A stretch of 59,987 nt of DNA from Acidimicrobiaceae bacterium (GCA_016845585.1 JAERSO010000048.1:1-59987), one strand, 5' to 3'; shown: positions 1-9,323, counted from the first letter of the stretch. A program made the numbers and translations. Notes: generated by a model not told the origin, from the letters alone.

Positions 1-12
1 GGGTGGGGGCGA

Positions 13-3000
13 CTACTCGAGGGCGGCGAGGAGGCGGTCGAGCTCCTGGTCGCGGACCTCGGCGACGGCAGCGACCATGTCGTCACCGTCGAGCTCGCCG
101 GAATCCAATGCCGCAAGCGCGACCTTCTGGGCGGCGTAGTCGACGTTGACCACACCGGCTCGGCTCTGGAGCATCCGCCAGCTGCGGCGCCGCTCGATGC
201 AGAACAGCACCATCTGGCGCGACAACACGATCGTGCTCACGGCACCCGACGCATCCTCGATCCCGGTGTACACCCCCCAATCCGAGACGAACGAACGATG
301 GTCCTCGTCGAACGCTCGGCGCTCGACGACATCGTTCTGGGTCACGAGCGTCAGCATGTCGCCGAGCTCGATGAGACCATCGGTCGAATCGGAGGGCTTC
401 CAGTGGCGACGGAACCGGGCCTCGGTCACGGCCCAGTGCGGCGGCATGTACTGGTAGTGCCGGCCACTCGCCTTGGACGACTTCTGGTACCAGTCGCGGT
501 GAACGCTCGGGTTCCCGGCCAGATCGAGCGAATCCTCATACGACTCGCCCCGCGCCGGCATGAACACGAACTGCGGCATGCCCCGCGAGTCGCGTATCCG
601 ACTGGCCTGCTGCGTCGACATGTCGTCGGGGACGCCGTGCTCGGGTTGACAGGTGGTGAAGCACTGGAAGAACGACGTGCCCCGGTACTCGAGGCCGTTG
701 AGGATGGCCTTGTAGAACTGCGCCGTGTTGGCCGCCGAGACCTGGGCGACGAACGGCGACCCGTGGCCGCCGAGGAACGCCTCGGCCACACCCTTCTTCT
801 CGGTGAGCTTGCCCTGCGACGACCGGCCGAACTGGTTCATGTCGCCGCCGCCGGGCATGGGTGTGGAGTCGGAGTTCTGGCCACCGGTGTTCGAGTACAC
901 CTGGGTATCGAGCATCAGCATGCTCACGTTGGGCCGGTTCTGGAGGACGACCTTCGACACATTCTGGAAGCCGATGTCGCCCATGCCGCCATCGCCGCCG
1001 ATCGCCCAGACCTTGGGCATCTCGCGGACTTCCTGGGCGGTCATCTCGGCATCGGTGAGGTGGACGATCGTGTGGTACTCGTCGTCGGTCATCTCTCCCG
1101 CCTCGCCGGCGAGGAGGTGATCGCAGAGTCGCTCGGGGACGACGGAGCGGCGGGCGTGGGTGAGCATGAACCCTTCGCCGAGCAGCCACGAAACGGTCGA
1201 GCCATCCTGGAACAACGAGTTCATCCATGGATACGGATGGGGGTTGTTCACCGGCGTCGAGCCGTAGACGGTGTTGCATCCGGTGTGCGCACCCATGGCC
1301 ATCACCGACATGCCGTTGGCGGTCATGCCGTCGACCGCCTGGAGATCGCGATGGTTGAACGCGTCGCGACGCATCACCTCGGCGAGCGCGTCGACCACCT
1401 CGGCGTCGGTGATCTTGCCGTGAGCGGCGAGTCGGGCATCGGTGTCCTCGGGATCGTTGCCACCGAGCCCCATCAGCATCCGCGCCACTACACGACGCAA
1501 GCGGGCGTGAACCTCGGGGTGCTTCTCGGCGAGAACGGCCAGACGATCCTCGCCTTCGTCCATCAGTCGCTCGACCTTCTCGGTGAGACGATCGGCCTTG
1601 GCGTGGAAGAGCGGCCGCATGTACGACTCGGTCAGCGAGGCCACCGCGTGCAGCACCGTCTTTTCGCCACACCCGGCACACGCGCCGTCGCCGCTCACGA
1701 GCGCTTCGTACTGACTGCGCAGCATCAGGTGGTTCTTGAGCTGGGCGACGTGGGAGTCCTCGGGGTGTTCGGGGTCGAACCGGCCGAGGTACTTCGACGG
1801 CGTGTCGACCAGCATCTTCAAGAAGTTGGTGCCGCTCACATGGTCGGCGTTGAGGTCAGACGTCTCGTCGGCCATGTAGAGGGCCTCGTGCTCGCCGCAC
1901 TCGACCACACACTCGCCGCAGCCCTTGCACAGCTCAGAGACCATGATCCCGAAAAGCCCGCCGGTGCCGGGCTCCTTCCGTTCCAGGGTTCGAAACACCG
2001 AGGGAGTCTTGAAGTAGGCGAACGGCACCCGCTCGAACAGCTCGAGGAACTGTTCATGTGCTCGGTCGCCGATCTCCGGCGTGTCGGTCACGGCTGCCGT
2101 CAACAGGTCGACGAACGGCTTGGCGTCCTTGTCAACGATCGATTCAGTCATCGCGGCGCGCACCGTCGACTCGAGAGCGGGGATCGCGTCGATCACCGCG
2201 CGACGATCGTCGAGGTTGGAGACGTAGGCGTTGGCGGCCGTGCGCAGGATCGTGTCGATGTCCTGCGCCGTGTTGGGGAGGGCCGTGTCAGGACACGCGG
2301 TGATGCAGTCGAGGCACTGGGTGCAGTTCTCGGCGATCCACACCGGCGTCTGGCGGCGGGCACCGTACTTGCTGGCGGTGGCGCCGGTGGCCGCCGGCAT
2401 CATGCCGACCGAGGCCAGGGCGGACGACGGCTGGTCGTAGCCGAACCCGGCCCGGTACTCGGCGTCGAACGTCGCGACTCTGGCCAGCGGGATACGCACG
2501 GGCTGCTCAACCGGCACGCGATCAGCGGGGAGAGGGCCACACGAGTCACAACGATCGAGGGCAGGCTGGCGCATGGTCGACCGGTCGGGGGCGTCGATGT
2601 CACCGCGGGGGATCTCGCGGATCCGGGAGAAGCCCTCCGTCATCACCGTCATGTTCGACTCGACGACGGCGTCGCCGAAGCGACCGAACTTCTTCACGTA
2701 CTGGGCGTGCACGAGATCCCGGAACTGATCTTCGCTCACGCCGTACTCGTCGAGCAGCCCCGACACGGCGAAGAAGGCGCCGAGGAACGCGTTGCCCTGC
2801 ATCCGCAACTGCAGATCGGTGCGGTCAGTCGCGGCCTTGGCGATGTCGAAGCCCGGCAGCGCGTACACCTTGATGTCGTCTTCGGCGATCTTGCGACGGG
2901 CCTCCACGGGGAAGCGCTGCCACACCCGCTCCGGCTCCTCATCGGACTCGATGATGAACGTGCCACCGGGGTTGAGACCGGAGAGTGGGTCGGTGTGGGT

Positions 3001-4677
3001 GAAGGCTTTCGGGTCACAACACAACACGACGTCGACATGGCGCAGATCGCAGTTCGGCCTGATCCGCTCCGGCGCGGCGACGAGGAAGTACTGCGTCGGC
3101 GCGCCCTTCTTCTCGGAGCCATAGCGGGGATTGGCCGACACGTGGACGATTTCGCGGGGCCGGCCGAACTCGTCGAAGTCCTCGTTGCGACGGGCCAGAT
3201 CCTCCCCGATCTCGCCGATGATCTCGCTGAGGTTCTTGCCGGTGGTGATCATGCCCCAGCCACCGATCGAGTGGAACCGGACGGCGATCGCATGATCGGG
3301 CAGCAGCGACGGGTGACGCTCGGAGATCACGGCGTGGGGGTGATCGACGCCGAGCACGAAGTTGCGGACGCCGTCTTCGGGGCTCGCGCCGTCCTGGCGG
3401 AGGGTCTGACCGACGGCGAACTCGTACGCCCCGAGAATGTGCTCGGGGCGGAAGTCGCGTGAACCCAGCCCGTATGTGCCGGCGAACTGCAGCGGCACTT
3501 CCGACGGCTCCAGCACCGGCACGTCGCCGGCGGGGTGATCGCGGCCGACTTCGACGCCCTTGTTGATCGCGGCTCGGATCTCACGCCCGAGCGGATTGTC
3601 GCCGGACAACGGGTCGTCGGTGCGCTCGAGCACGATGACGCGCTTCTTGCCGCGTAGCGCCTCGACCAACGCTGCTTCGGGGAACGGCCGCAGGACGTTG
3701 ACGTGGATCGACCCGACCTCGGCGTCGTCCTCCTCGCGCAGGTGATCGACGGCGGCCTCGATGTTCTCGGCCGCCGAACCGAGCGACACGAAGACGGTGT
3801 CCGCGTCGTCGCAGCGGTACTCGCTGATCATGCCGTAGCGGCGACCGGTCAACCGTTCGAAGTCCTCGAACGCCTCCTCGAGGAAGCCGGCGACATGATC
3901 GGCGAAGTTGTTGCGGCGGGCGATCACGCCGTTCATGTAGTGCTCTTGGTTCTGCACCGGGCCGAGCAGCATCGGGTTCTTCAGATCGATCATCCGCGGT
4001 ACCCGCCGCCGGGTCGGGCCGAACAGCTTCCTCTGGGCGCGGGTCGGACTCTCGATCACGTCGTCGTGGGCGCCGAGGAACTGGCGGATCATCTCCGACT
4101 CATGGCGAAAGAATGTGCGCTCGAGGTGCGACGTCAGGAACCCGTCCTGGATGTTGATGGCCGGGTTCAGCGACAGCTCGGCCACCCGGCGCGCGATCAG
4201 CGCCTGGTCCGCCGCTTGCTGCGCGTCCTTCGCGAACAGCATCATCCAGCCCGTGTCGAGGGCGGCATAGATGTCGTCATGGCCGCAATGAACGTTGAGT
4301 GCATGCTTGGTGAGCGCCCGCGCCGCCACCTCGACGACGAGCGTCGAGAGCTTGCCGGGCGCGTGGAAATACTGCTCCAAGCCGTAGATGAGCCCCTGCC
4401 CCGACGTGAAGTTCACGACACGTCGACCCGTCATCGACAGGGCGATCGCACCACCCTGGGCCGAGTGCTCACCCTCGGTTTCGATGGCGACCTTCGAGTT
4501 GCCGTAGACGTCGAGCGCTCCTTCGGCGAACGCCAGTTGGTAGTTCTCACCCATCTCCGTCGACGGGGTGATCGGGTAGAACACTCCGCCCTGCGTGATC
4601 CTCGCTTCGGTGTGATACGAGACGAGTTGGTTCCCGTTCGTGGTGATCCGGGTTCCGGGGAATGGTGGGTTCGGCAT
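13..4677 (-). CDS. nifJ: Pyruvate:ferredoxin (flavodoxin) oxidoreductase, unusually long
   Basis: Oxidatively decarboxylates pyruvate with CoA to acetyl-CoA, CO2 and reduced ferredoxin or flavodoxin. Domains run in the single-chain PFOR order: N-terminal thiamine domain opening with ITQGGVFYPITPSTEMGE, transketolase-like domain II, the gamma domain (GGWGMITTGKNLSEIIGE), two ferredoxin-type motifs (CTQCLDCITACP and CKGCGECVVECGEHEALYM), then the C-terminal TPP domain with CAGCGEKT, GGDGGMGDIGF and DTQVYSNTGGQNSDSTP. I chose the ATG at 4677 (MPNPPFPG) over one 11 codons upstream because AGGAGA lies just before it. The resulting 1554 residues exceed the roughly 1,170-1,200 usual for NifJ; extra sequence lies between the two Fe-S motifs and within the TPP domain. 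Downstream of panC but separated by a hairpin, so it probably has its own promoter. Confidence 0.95.
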   Translation of the reverse strand: MPNPPFPGTRITTNGNQLVSYHTEARITQGGVFYPITPSTEMGENYQLAFAEGALDVYGNSKVAIETEGEHSAQGGAIALSMTGRRVVNFTSGQGLIYGLEQYFHAPGKLSTLVVEVAARALTKHALNVHCGHDDIYAALDTGWMMLFAKDAQQAADQALIARRVAELSLNPAINIQDGFLTSHLERTFFRHESEMIRQFLGAHDDVIESPTRAQRKLFGPTRRRVPRMIDLKNPMLLGPVQNQEHYMNGVIARRNNFADHVAGFLEEAFEDFERLTGRRYGMISEYRCDDADTVFVSLGSAAENIEAAVDHLREEDDAEVGSIHVNVLRPFPEAALVEALRGKKRVIVLERTDDPLSGDNPLGREIRAAINKGVEVGRDHPAGDVPVLEPSEVPLQFAGTYGLGSRDFRPEHILGAYEFAVGQTLRQDGASPEDGVRNFVLGVDHPHAVISERHPSLLPDHAIAVRFHSIGGWGMITTGKNLSEIIGEIGEDLARRNEDFDEFGRPREIVHVSANPRYGSEKKGAPTQYFLVAAPERIRPNCDLRHVDVVLCCDPKAFTHTDPLSGLNPGGTFIIESDEEPERVWQRFPVEARRKIAEDDIKVYALPGFDIAKAATDRTDLQLRMQGNAFLGAFFAVSGLLDEYGVSEDQFRDLVHAQYVKKFGRFGDAVVESNMTVMTEGFSRIREIPRGDIDAPDRSTMRQPALDRCDSCGPLPADRVPVEQPVRIPLARVATFDAEYRAGFGYDQPSSALASVGMMPAATGATASKYGARRQTPVWIAENCTQCLDCITACPDTALPNTAQDIDTILRTAANAYVSNLDDRRAVIDAIPALESTVRAAMTESIVDKDAKPFVDLLTAAVTDTPEIGDRAHEQFLELFERVPFAYFKTPSVFRTLERKEPGTGGLFGIMVSELCKGCGECVVECGEHEALYMADETSDLNADHVSGTNFLKMLVDTPSKYLGRFDPEHPEDSHVAQLKNHLMLRSQYEALVSGDGACAGCGEKTVLHAVASLTESYMRPLFHAKADRLTEKVERLMDEGEDRLAVLAEKHPEVHARLRRVVARMLMGLGGNDPEDTDARLAAHGKITDAEVVDALAEVMRRDAFNHRDLQAVDGMTANGMSVMAMGAHTGCNTVYGSTPVNNPHPYPWMNSLFQDGSTVSWLLGEGFMLTHARRSVVPERLCDHLLAGEAGEMTDDEYHTIVHLTDAEMTAQEVREMPKVWAIGGDGGMGDIGFQNVSKVVLQNRPNVSMLMLDTQVYSNTGGQNSDSTPMPGGGDMNQFGRSSQGKLTEKKGVAEAFLGGHGSPFVAQVSAANTAQFYKAILNGLEYRGTSFFQCFTTCQPEHGVPDDMSTQQASRIRDSRGMPQFVFMPARGESYEDSLDLAGNPSVHRDWYQKSSKASGRHYQYMPPHWAVTEARFRRHWKPSDSTDGLIELGDMLTLVTQNDVVERRAFDEDHRSFVSDWGVYTGIEDASGAVSTIVLSRQMVLFCIERRRSWRMLQSRAGVVNVDYAAQKVALAALDSGELDGDDMVAAVAEVRDQELDRLLAALE

Positions 4678-4791
4678 GCTCTCTCCTGCCGCCGATCCAA
4701 TCGGCACCACGGATCAACGACAGAGCCATGTTCCCAAAGATCCGTCGCCAATGGCATGGCCCTAAGACCCTCCCCCACCGAGCGTGGGCGT

Positions 4792-4836
4792 ACTGGCGGC
4801 ACATATGGTCGGATTCCGACGGTTTGTGCCGCCAGT
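4792..4836 (-). terminator. Nested inverted repeat between panC and nifJ
   Basis: A perfect 11-bp inverted repeat (ACTGGCGGCAC at 4792-4802, GTGCCGCCAGT at 4826-4836) encloses a second small one (GTCGG ATT CCGAC, 4808-4820). It lies 26 bp past the panC stop and about 115 bp before the nifJ start, both on the minus strand. The likeliest role is a Rho-independent-like terminator for the folate/pantothenate operon, but there is no T-tract, so a regulator site for nifJ is also possible. Confidence 0.5.
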
Positions 4837-4861
4837 TCGCAGGAGGGTGGCCGGTGAAGGG

Positions 4862-5710
4862 CTAGTCGATGTGGCAGCCGTCGTTGTCGATGAGACGGGC
4901 CTTGCCGAACTGGACGGCGATCAGGAGACGGACTTCGTCGTGGAGGGGGCCGTCGGTGATGAGGGCGTCGGCCTGGACGGCGGCGACGTAGTCGACGGTG
5001 CCGAGGTCGGCCTCGGCCACGACGGCGGCCATCGCCGACTCGACGACAGCCGCGTCGCGTTCGCCCTCGGCGATCGCGACGAGGCCGGCGTCGAGGGCAC
5101 GGCGAAGTACCGGCGCTTGGGCTCGCTCCTCGGCAGCGAGGTAGACGTTTCGACTCGACATGGCGAGACCGTCGTGTTCGCGCACGGTCGGGCACGGCAC
5201 GACCTCGACCGGCATGGAGAGATCGTGGGCCATGCGTCGCACGACGGCGACCTGTTGCCAGTCCTTCGCCCCGAAGTAGGCGCGGCACGGCCCGGCGATC
5301 GAGAACAGTTTGGCGACCACGGTGGCGACACCGGCGAAGTGCTCGGGCCGTGAGCGACCCTCGAGCGGACGGGCGACGGCGTCGACGGTGACCGTCGTCT
5401 CGATCGGCGTTGGGTACATCTCGTCGACACCTGGTGCGAGCACGAGATCGACCCCCTCGGCGGAACAGATTTCGAGGTCGCGCTCGAGGTCGCGGGGGTA
5501 CGAGGCCAGGTCCTCCCCGGCCGCGAACTGCAGCGGGTTGACGAAGATCGTGACCATCGTGAAGTCGTTGTCGGCCACCGATGCCGTCATCAACGAGGCA
5601 TGGCCCTCGTGCAAGTAGCCCATGGTGGGGACGAGGCCGACGGTGCCACCGCTCCGGCGGGCAGCATCGAGCCGTGCGCGAGCCTCCGCGATCGTGGTGA
5701 CGACCTCCAC
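4862..5710 (-). CDS. panC: Pantothenate synthetase
   Basis: Condenses D-pantoate and beta-alanine with ATP to pantothenate, the coenzyme A precursor. The nucleotidyltransferase signature PTMGYLHEGH is at residues 28-37, followed by VTIFVNPLQF and the downstream MSSRNVYL loop, all standard for PanC. The GTG at 5710 gives MEVVTTIAEARARLDAAR and 282 residues, the normal family length; it sits one base after the stop of the DUF2520 gene with GGAAGGA in front of it. The longer open frame upstream is out-of-frame coding of the neighbour. Last gene of the folate/pantothenate operon. Confidence 0.95.
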   Translation of the reverse strand: MEVVTTIAEARARLDAARRSGGTVGLVPTMGYLHEGHASLMTASVADNDFTMVTIFVNPLQFAAGEDLASYPRDLERDLEICSAEGVDLVLAPGVDEMYPTPIETTVTVDAVARPLEGRSRPEHFAGVATVVAKLFSIAGPCRAYFGAKDWQQVAVVRRMAHDLSMPVEVVPCPTVREHDGLAMSSRNVYLAAEERAQAPVLRRALDAGLVAIAEGERDAAVVESAMAAVVAEADLGTVDYVAAVQADALITDGPLHDEVRLLIAVQFGKARLIDNDGCHID

Positions 5711-5711
5711 G

Positions 5712-6422
5712 TCAGTCCTTCCCCGCGAGCCGGCGGGCTTCGGCCACGAGGGCGTCGTAGGCGGCCAACTCGTCGGGGGCGAGCGCGGCACGGTGTCGCT
5801 CGACCGTCTCATCATCTCCCCGGGCTGCGGGGCCGGTGAGTGCGGCTGCGGGCCCGAGCTCGGCCACATTGTCGACAGTGGCCCGCACGAGTGCCATCAA
5901 CGCCTCGAACGGGAGACCTGCCGTGGCCCCGATCCGCTCGGCTTGCCCCAGCACCGCCACGAGATGGTTCGAGGCGATGGCCGCGGCAGCGTGATAGCTC
6001 GCTCGATCCTCGTCCGCGATCGTGAACTCCTGACCACCGAGTTCCGCGACGAGCTCGGAGATGAGCAGATCACCGGCGGTGGCGAACCACACTCCCGACC
6101 GGAGAAGTTCGGCACCGCGCTCGGGGTCAGGGAGCGCCACGAGCGGGTGCATGGCGGCACGCCGGGGATGCGGACGCAGGTCATCGAGCCCCCGTGACCC
6201 GGCCAAGTGCGCCACGACGGTGGTCACCGATGGCCGCACCGAGCGGGCCACGTCAGCGATGGCGTCGTCCGGTGTGGCGATGACGACGAGGTCGACGGCC
6301 TCTGCCGCGCCGCCGACGTCGCCCCGGCCGAGCACCTCGACGACATCCCACGACGACCCGTCGAGCGCGCCGGCGAGTGCACCACCGGCACGACCTCCGC
6401 CGATGATCCGCACCGACCTCAC
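5712..6422 (-). CDS. Rossmann-like DUF2520 protein (putative oxidoreductase)
   Basis: 236 residues beginning MRSVRIIGGGRAGGALAGAL, a glycine-rich GxGxxG-type nucleotide-binding start, with VVIATPDDAIADVA and AMHPLVALPDP in the middle and a helical C-terminal half (YHAAAAIASNHLVAVLGQAE) that matches the Rossmann-like/DUF2520 architecture related to ketopantoate reductase and pyrroline-5-carboxylate reductase. The GTG start overlaps the folK stop. Its position between folK and panC recurs in actinobacteria and suggests a role in pantothenate synthesis, possibly as the ketopantoate reductase; that is inference, and no substrate can be read from the sequence. Confidence 0.8.
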   Translation of the reverse strand: MRSVRIIGGGRAGGALAGALDGSSWDVVEVLGRGDVGGAAEAVDLVVIATPDDAIADVARSVRPSVTTVVAHLAGSRGLDDLRPHPRRAAMHPLVALPDPERGAELLRSGVWFATAGDLLISELVAELGGQEFTIADEDRASYHAAAAIASNHLVAVLGQAERIGATAGLPFEALMALVRATVDNVAELGPAAALTGPAARGDDETVERHRAALAPDELAAYDALVAEARRLAGKD

Positions 6423-6892
6423 ACCAGCGACTCCAGCGGACCGACGTTGCGCACACCTTCGGCGTGGGCCGCGGCCGCGACGTCGTAGCCGGCAGGCAAC
6501 AGATCGGCGCCGACATCGGCGAGCGGGACCAGCACAAAGGCGCGTTCGAACATTCGGGCGTGAGGCACGATCAGATCCGGCTCGTCGACCGTCTCGCCGT
6601 CGACCCACAGCACGTCGACATCGAGGGAACGGGGACCCCAGCGCATCACGCGCACCCGGGCCGCCGCCTCCTCGCGCTCCTGGCACACACCGAGGAGTTC
6701 GCGAGCCGAGAGGTCGGTCTCGAGCCGCACGACCAGATTCAGGAACGCATCCTGTTCCGGCCCGCCAACCGGATCGGTCTCGTAGGCGTAGGACACGGCA
6801 ACCACGTCAGGGATCGCCACCACCGCATCTCGCAGGTAGCCCACACGATCGCCGATGTTCGAGCCGAGGCCGAGAAACGCTCGATGCGTCAT
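6419..6892 (-). CDS. folK: 6-hydroxymethyl-7,8-dihydropterin pyrophosphokinase
   Basis: Transfers pyrophosphate from ATP to 6-hydroxymethyl-7,8-dihydropterin, the step before dihydropteroate synthase. The family signature is clear: LGLGSNIGDR at the N-terminus, NLVVRLETDLSARELL, and RWGPRSLDVDVL carrying the conserved Asp pair for magnesium. 157 residues, normal length. ATG overlaps the folB stop (ATGA), indicating translational coupling. Confidence 0.95.
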   Translation of the reverse strand: MTHRAFLGLGSNIGDRVGYLRDAVVAIPDVVAVSYAYETDPVGGPEQDAFLNLVVRLETDLSARELLGVCQEREEAAARVRVMRWGPRSLDVDVLWVDGETVDEPDLIVPHARMFERAFVLVPLADVGADLLPAGYDVAAAAHAEGVRNVGPLESLV

Positions 6893-7254
6893 CGGCTTCT
6901 CGTCAACCGAATCCCGCTCGATGCCAGATCCTGCGGGACCGGGGGCCGCAGTTTGCGAACCTCAACGGTGACCGACTGGATGCGCTCATCTTCCAGGACC
7001 GCGTCCGCCACCCGGGCCGCCATCCGCTCGAAGAGCTGGAAGGCCTCGCCTTCGGTGACCATCTCGATCCGATCGAGCACTTCGCCGTAGTTCACCGTGT
7101 CGGCCAACACGTCGGACTCCGTGGCCGCCACGTTGGCGGTCATCTCGATGTCGAACTCGTAGGGCTGCCGTCGATGCTGCTCTTCCGGAAGGGCGCCACA
7201 GAGACACTGCAGCCGCAGACCCGACAGCATGATCGTCTCGACCGACACGGTCAC
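6889..7254 (-). CDS. folB: Dihydroneopterin aldolase
   Basis: Retro-aldol cleavage of 7,8-dihydroneopterin to 6-hydroxymethyl-7,8-dihydropterin. The 121-residue protein has the expected fold landmarks: ETIMLSGLRLQCLCGALPEEQ near the N-terminus, DTVNYGEVLDRI in the middle and a late VEVRKLRPPVP segment corresponding to the catalytic-Lys region. The GTG start overlaps the upstream stop (GTGA) and has GGAGGA before it. Flanked by folP and folK in the same operon. Confidence 0.93.
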   Translation of the reverse strand: MTVSVETIMLSGLRLQCLCGALPEEQHRRQPYEFDIEMTANVAATESDVLADTVNYGEVLDRIEMVTEGEAFQLFERMAARVADAVLEDERIQSVTVEVRKLRPPVPQDLASSGIRLTRSR

Positions 7255-7856
7255 TCCTCCTCGGAATCGGCGCCACCGTCAGAATCGTCGAACACTTCGT
7301 CGTCGTCCTCGAACTCGATCGGCATGTCGATGAACGCCCCGACCGGGACTTCGTCGGACGGGTCGCACCGCTCGACCATCGCCACGGCTTCACGCCCCAG
7401 CTGACCGAGCTCGCGCTCGAAGAGGCGCTCGGTGATGTTGATGGTGGCCGGACCATCGGGCACGAGACCCATCCACAGGAGATACGCGGCAACCAAACCG
7501 GTGATCTTCTCGCCGACCTCTTCACGATGGACGACGATCTTGTCGCCGTCGTTCACATGGTCACGAATCGAGGCCATCGCTCGCGTCAGGCTCAGGGGCC
7601 CGCCGGCCGGGCCGCCGTAGGGAACGTGATGGAACGGAACTGCCATCTCTTCGTAGTTGTGGAGGTTCTGCGTTGATCCACACAGCGACATGACGAAGTC
7701 GAAGTCGTTCTGACGAAGCCAGACGATCTCCTCCTGGCGCCGCACCTTGCGGTGGTTCGCGCCGTACCCGCCAGGTCGCTCGCAGACCGCGAACCGATCC
7801 TTCACGATCCACGTGAAGTTCCTCGGCTGGATCCCTTGCGCCCACTTGCCTCTCAT
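7251..7856 (-). CDS. Protein-tyrosine-phosphatase-like protein with degenerate active site
   Basis: 201 residues encoded inside the folate operon, ATG overlapping the folP stop. Residues about 15-130 resemble the dual-specificity/tyrosine phosphatase fold: WIVKDRFAVCERPGGYG, FVMSLCGS, HHVPYGGPAGGP and then GDKIVVH followed by an AAYLLWMGL helix where the phosphate-binding loop belongs. The canonical HCxxxxxR loop reads H110-R111-EEVGE-K117-I-T-G, so the nucleophilic Cys is Arg and the loop Arg is Lys. An acidic tail (EFEDDDEVFDDSDGG) ends it. It may be a pseudophosphatase that binds a phosphorylated ligand or partner. The fold assignment is from motif recognition only; function unknown. Confidence 0.6.
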   Translation of the reverse strand: MRGKWAQGIQPRNFTWIVKDRFAVCERPGGYGANHRKVRRQEEIVWLRQNDFDFVMSLCGSTQNLHNYEEMAVPFHHVPYGGPAGGPLSLTRAMASIRDHVNDGDKIVVHREEVGEKITGLVAAYLLWMGLVPDGPATINITERLFERELGQLGREAVAMVERCDPSDEVPVGAFIDMPIEFEDDDEVFDDSDGGADSEEE

Positions 7857-8662
7857 GAAGCCACCATTCGCACGGCGTGGACCGTAGCCCGAACATCGTG
7901 CACTCGTACTAGGTCGGCGCCCATGTGAACGCCCCACGTGGCCATGGTGACGGAACCTTCGAGGCGATCATCCGCGTCAACAGCGTCAACGCCGTCGCTC
8001 AGGGCGTGGAGATCGCCGATGGATTTCTTGCGGCTGACGGCGAGAACGGCGGGCGCGATCTGCACGAAACGGTCGAAGTTCGCGACCAGTTCGAGGTTGT
8101 GCGAGATCGTCTTGCCGAATCCGACACCCGGATCGACCCAGATCCGTTCGATACCGAGCCCACGGGCCCGCTCGACCGCGTTCTCGAGATACCCGGCCAC
8201 TTCCGCCACCACATCGTCATAGCGCGGGTCGATCTGCATGGTCTTCGGCGGGCCACCGGCGTGCATCGCGATCCAGCCCGCCCCGGTTTCGGCAGCGACG
8301 GCTTCGAGTGACGCGGTGACATCGTTGATGATCGTCGCTCCGGCTGCGACCGCTGCACGGGCGACGGCCGGCTTCATCGTGTCGACGGAGATCTCCAGGT
8401 CGGGCCAGCGATCTCGGATCCCCTCGATCACGGGGACCACCCGGCGATGCTCGGTGGCCTCGTCGACCGGGTCCGCGCCGGGACGAGTGCTCTCACCGCC
8501 GACGTCGACCACCTCCGCGCCGTCGGCGATCATGCGGCCGGCCTGCGCGAGCGCGGCGTCGACGCCCTCCCACTGCCCGCCATCGGAGAACGAATCGGGG
8601 GTCACGTTGAGCACGCCCATGACGCGCGGGAGTGTCCGAGATTGGTCCGTCACGGCGGCCAC
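7853..8662 (-). CDS. folP: Dihydropteroate synthase
   Basis: Condenses 6-hydroxymethyl-dihydropterin pyrophosphate with p-aminobenzoate; the target of sulfonamides. Motifs: MGVLNVTPDSFSDGG (pterin/pABA loop), VDVGGESTRPGA, SVDTMKPAVARAA, IINDVTAS, WVDPGVGFGKT and the late VRVHDV. 269 residues, normal. The GTG at 8662 is used (a second GTG lies three codons later); neither has a strong ribosome site. Lies 15 bp after folE and is coupled to the phosphatase-like gene by ATGA. Confidence 0.95.
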   Translation of the reverse strand: MAAVTDQSRTLPRVMGVLNVTPDSFSDGGQWEGVDAALAQAGRMIADGAEVVDVGGESTRPGADPVDEATEHRRVVPVIEGIRDRWPDLEISVDTMKPAVARAAVAAGATIINDVTASLEAVAAETGAGWIAMHAGGPPKTMQIDPRYDDVVAEVAGYLENAVERARGLGIERIWVDPGVGFGKTISHNLELVANFDRFVQIAPAVLAVSRKKSIGDLHALSDGVDAVDADDRLEGSVTMATWGVHMGADLVRVHDVRATVHAVRMVAS

Positions 8663-8677
8663 CCTAGTGGGGCGGGA

Positions 8678-9295
8678 TCAGCGTCGTTCGAGGAACCGCA
8701 TCGCCTCGGCGCGGGTGGCGGCGCTCGTACGGAAGCTGCCCGAAACCGCCGACGTGACGGTCGATGCACCCGGCTTGCGTACGCCGCGCATCGACATGCA
8801 GAGGTGTTCCGCCTCGATGACGACGAGGACACCACGCGGCTGAAGCGTCTCCTCGATGGCGTCGGCGACCTGACGGGTGAGACGCTCCTGCACCTGCGGG
8901 CGCTTGGCATAGCCGTCCACGAGGCGCGCCAGCTTCGACAATCCGGTGACCTTGCCGTCGAGGCCGGGGATGTAGGCCACGTGCGCGACCCCGAGGAACG
9001 GGATCAGGTGGTGCTCGCAGAGGCTGTAGAGCGGGATGTCGCGCACCATGACCATCTCGTCGTGGCCGGCTTCGAAGACCTTGGTGAGATGCTCGGCGGG
9101 CTTCTCGTGGAGGCCCGCGCAGATCTCGGCGTACATGCGAGCGACACGGGCGGGCGTCTCGAGCAGGCCGTCGCGATCGACGTCCTCGCCAATGGCCGCG
9201 AGGATCTCGCGGACTGCGGCCTCGATGCGGGGCTGATCGACTTCGGGGGCGTGGGGGCCGTCGAACTCGTGGTCGGAATCTGCCGATGCGTTCAC
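8678..9295 (-). CDS. folE: GTP cyclohydrolase I
   Basis: Opens the GTP ring to 7,8-dihydroneopterin triphosphate, first step of tetrahydrofolate synthesis. 205 residues with [14 protein letters not shown], the zinc-binding LCEHH segment, [22 protein letters not shown] and [14 protein letters not shown] carrying the second zinc Cys. First folate enzyme in the operon, followed by folP after 15 bp. Confidence 0.96.
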   Translation of the reverse strand: MNASADSDHEFDGPHAPEVDQPRIEAAVREILAAIGEDVDRDGLLETPARVARMYAEICAGLHEKPAEHLTKVFEAGHDEMVMVRDIPLYSLCEHHLIPFLGVAHVAYIPGLDGKVTGLSKLARLVDGYAKRPQVQERLTRQVADAIEETLQPRGVLVVIEAEHLCMSMRGVRKPGASTVTSAVSGSFRTSAATRAEAMRFLERR

Positions 9296-9323
9296 GGGCG
9301 AGAGGGTATCCAGACCCGGATGG

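Noticed and set aside
298..3462. 1054-residue open frame antisense to nifJ
   Set aside because: It is entirely opposite the clear nifJ coding sequence, and its translation is the His/Arg/Val/Gly-rich type that GC-rich third-position bias produces; no domain is visible.
3703..4857. 384-residue plus-strand open frame over the nifJ 5' end
   Set aside because: Antisense shadow of nifJ extending into its leader; composition is typical of a shadow frame, with no recognisable domain.
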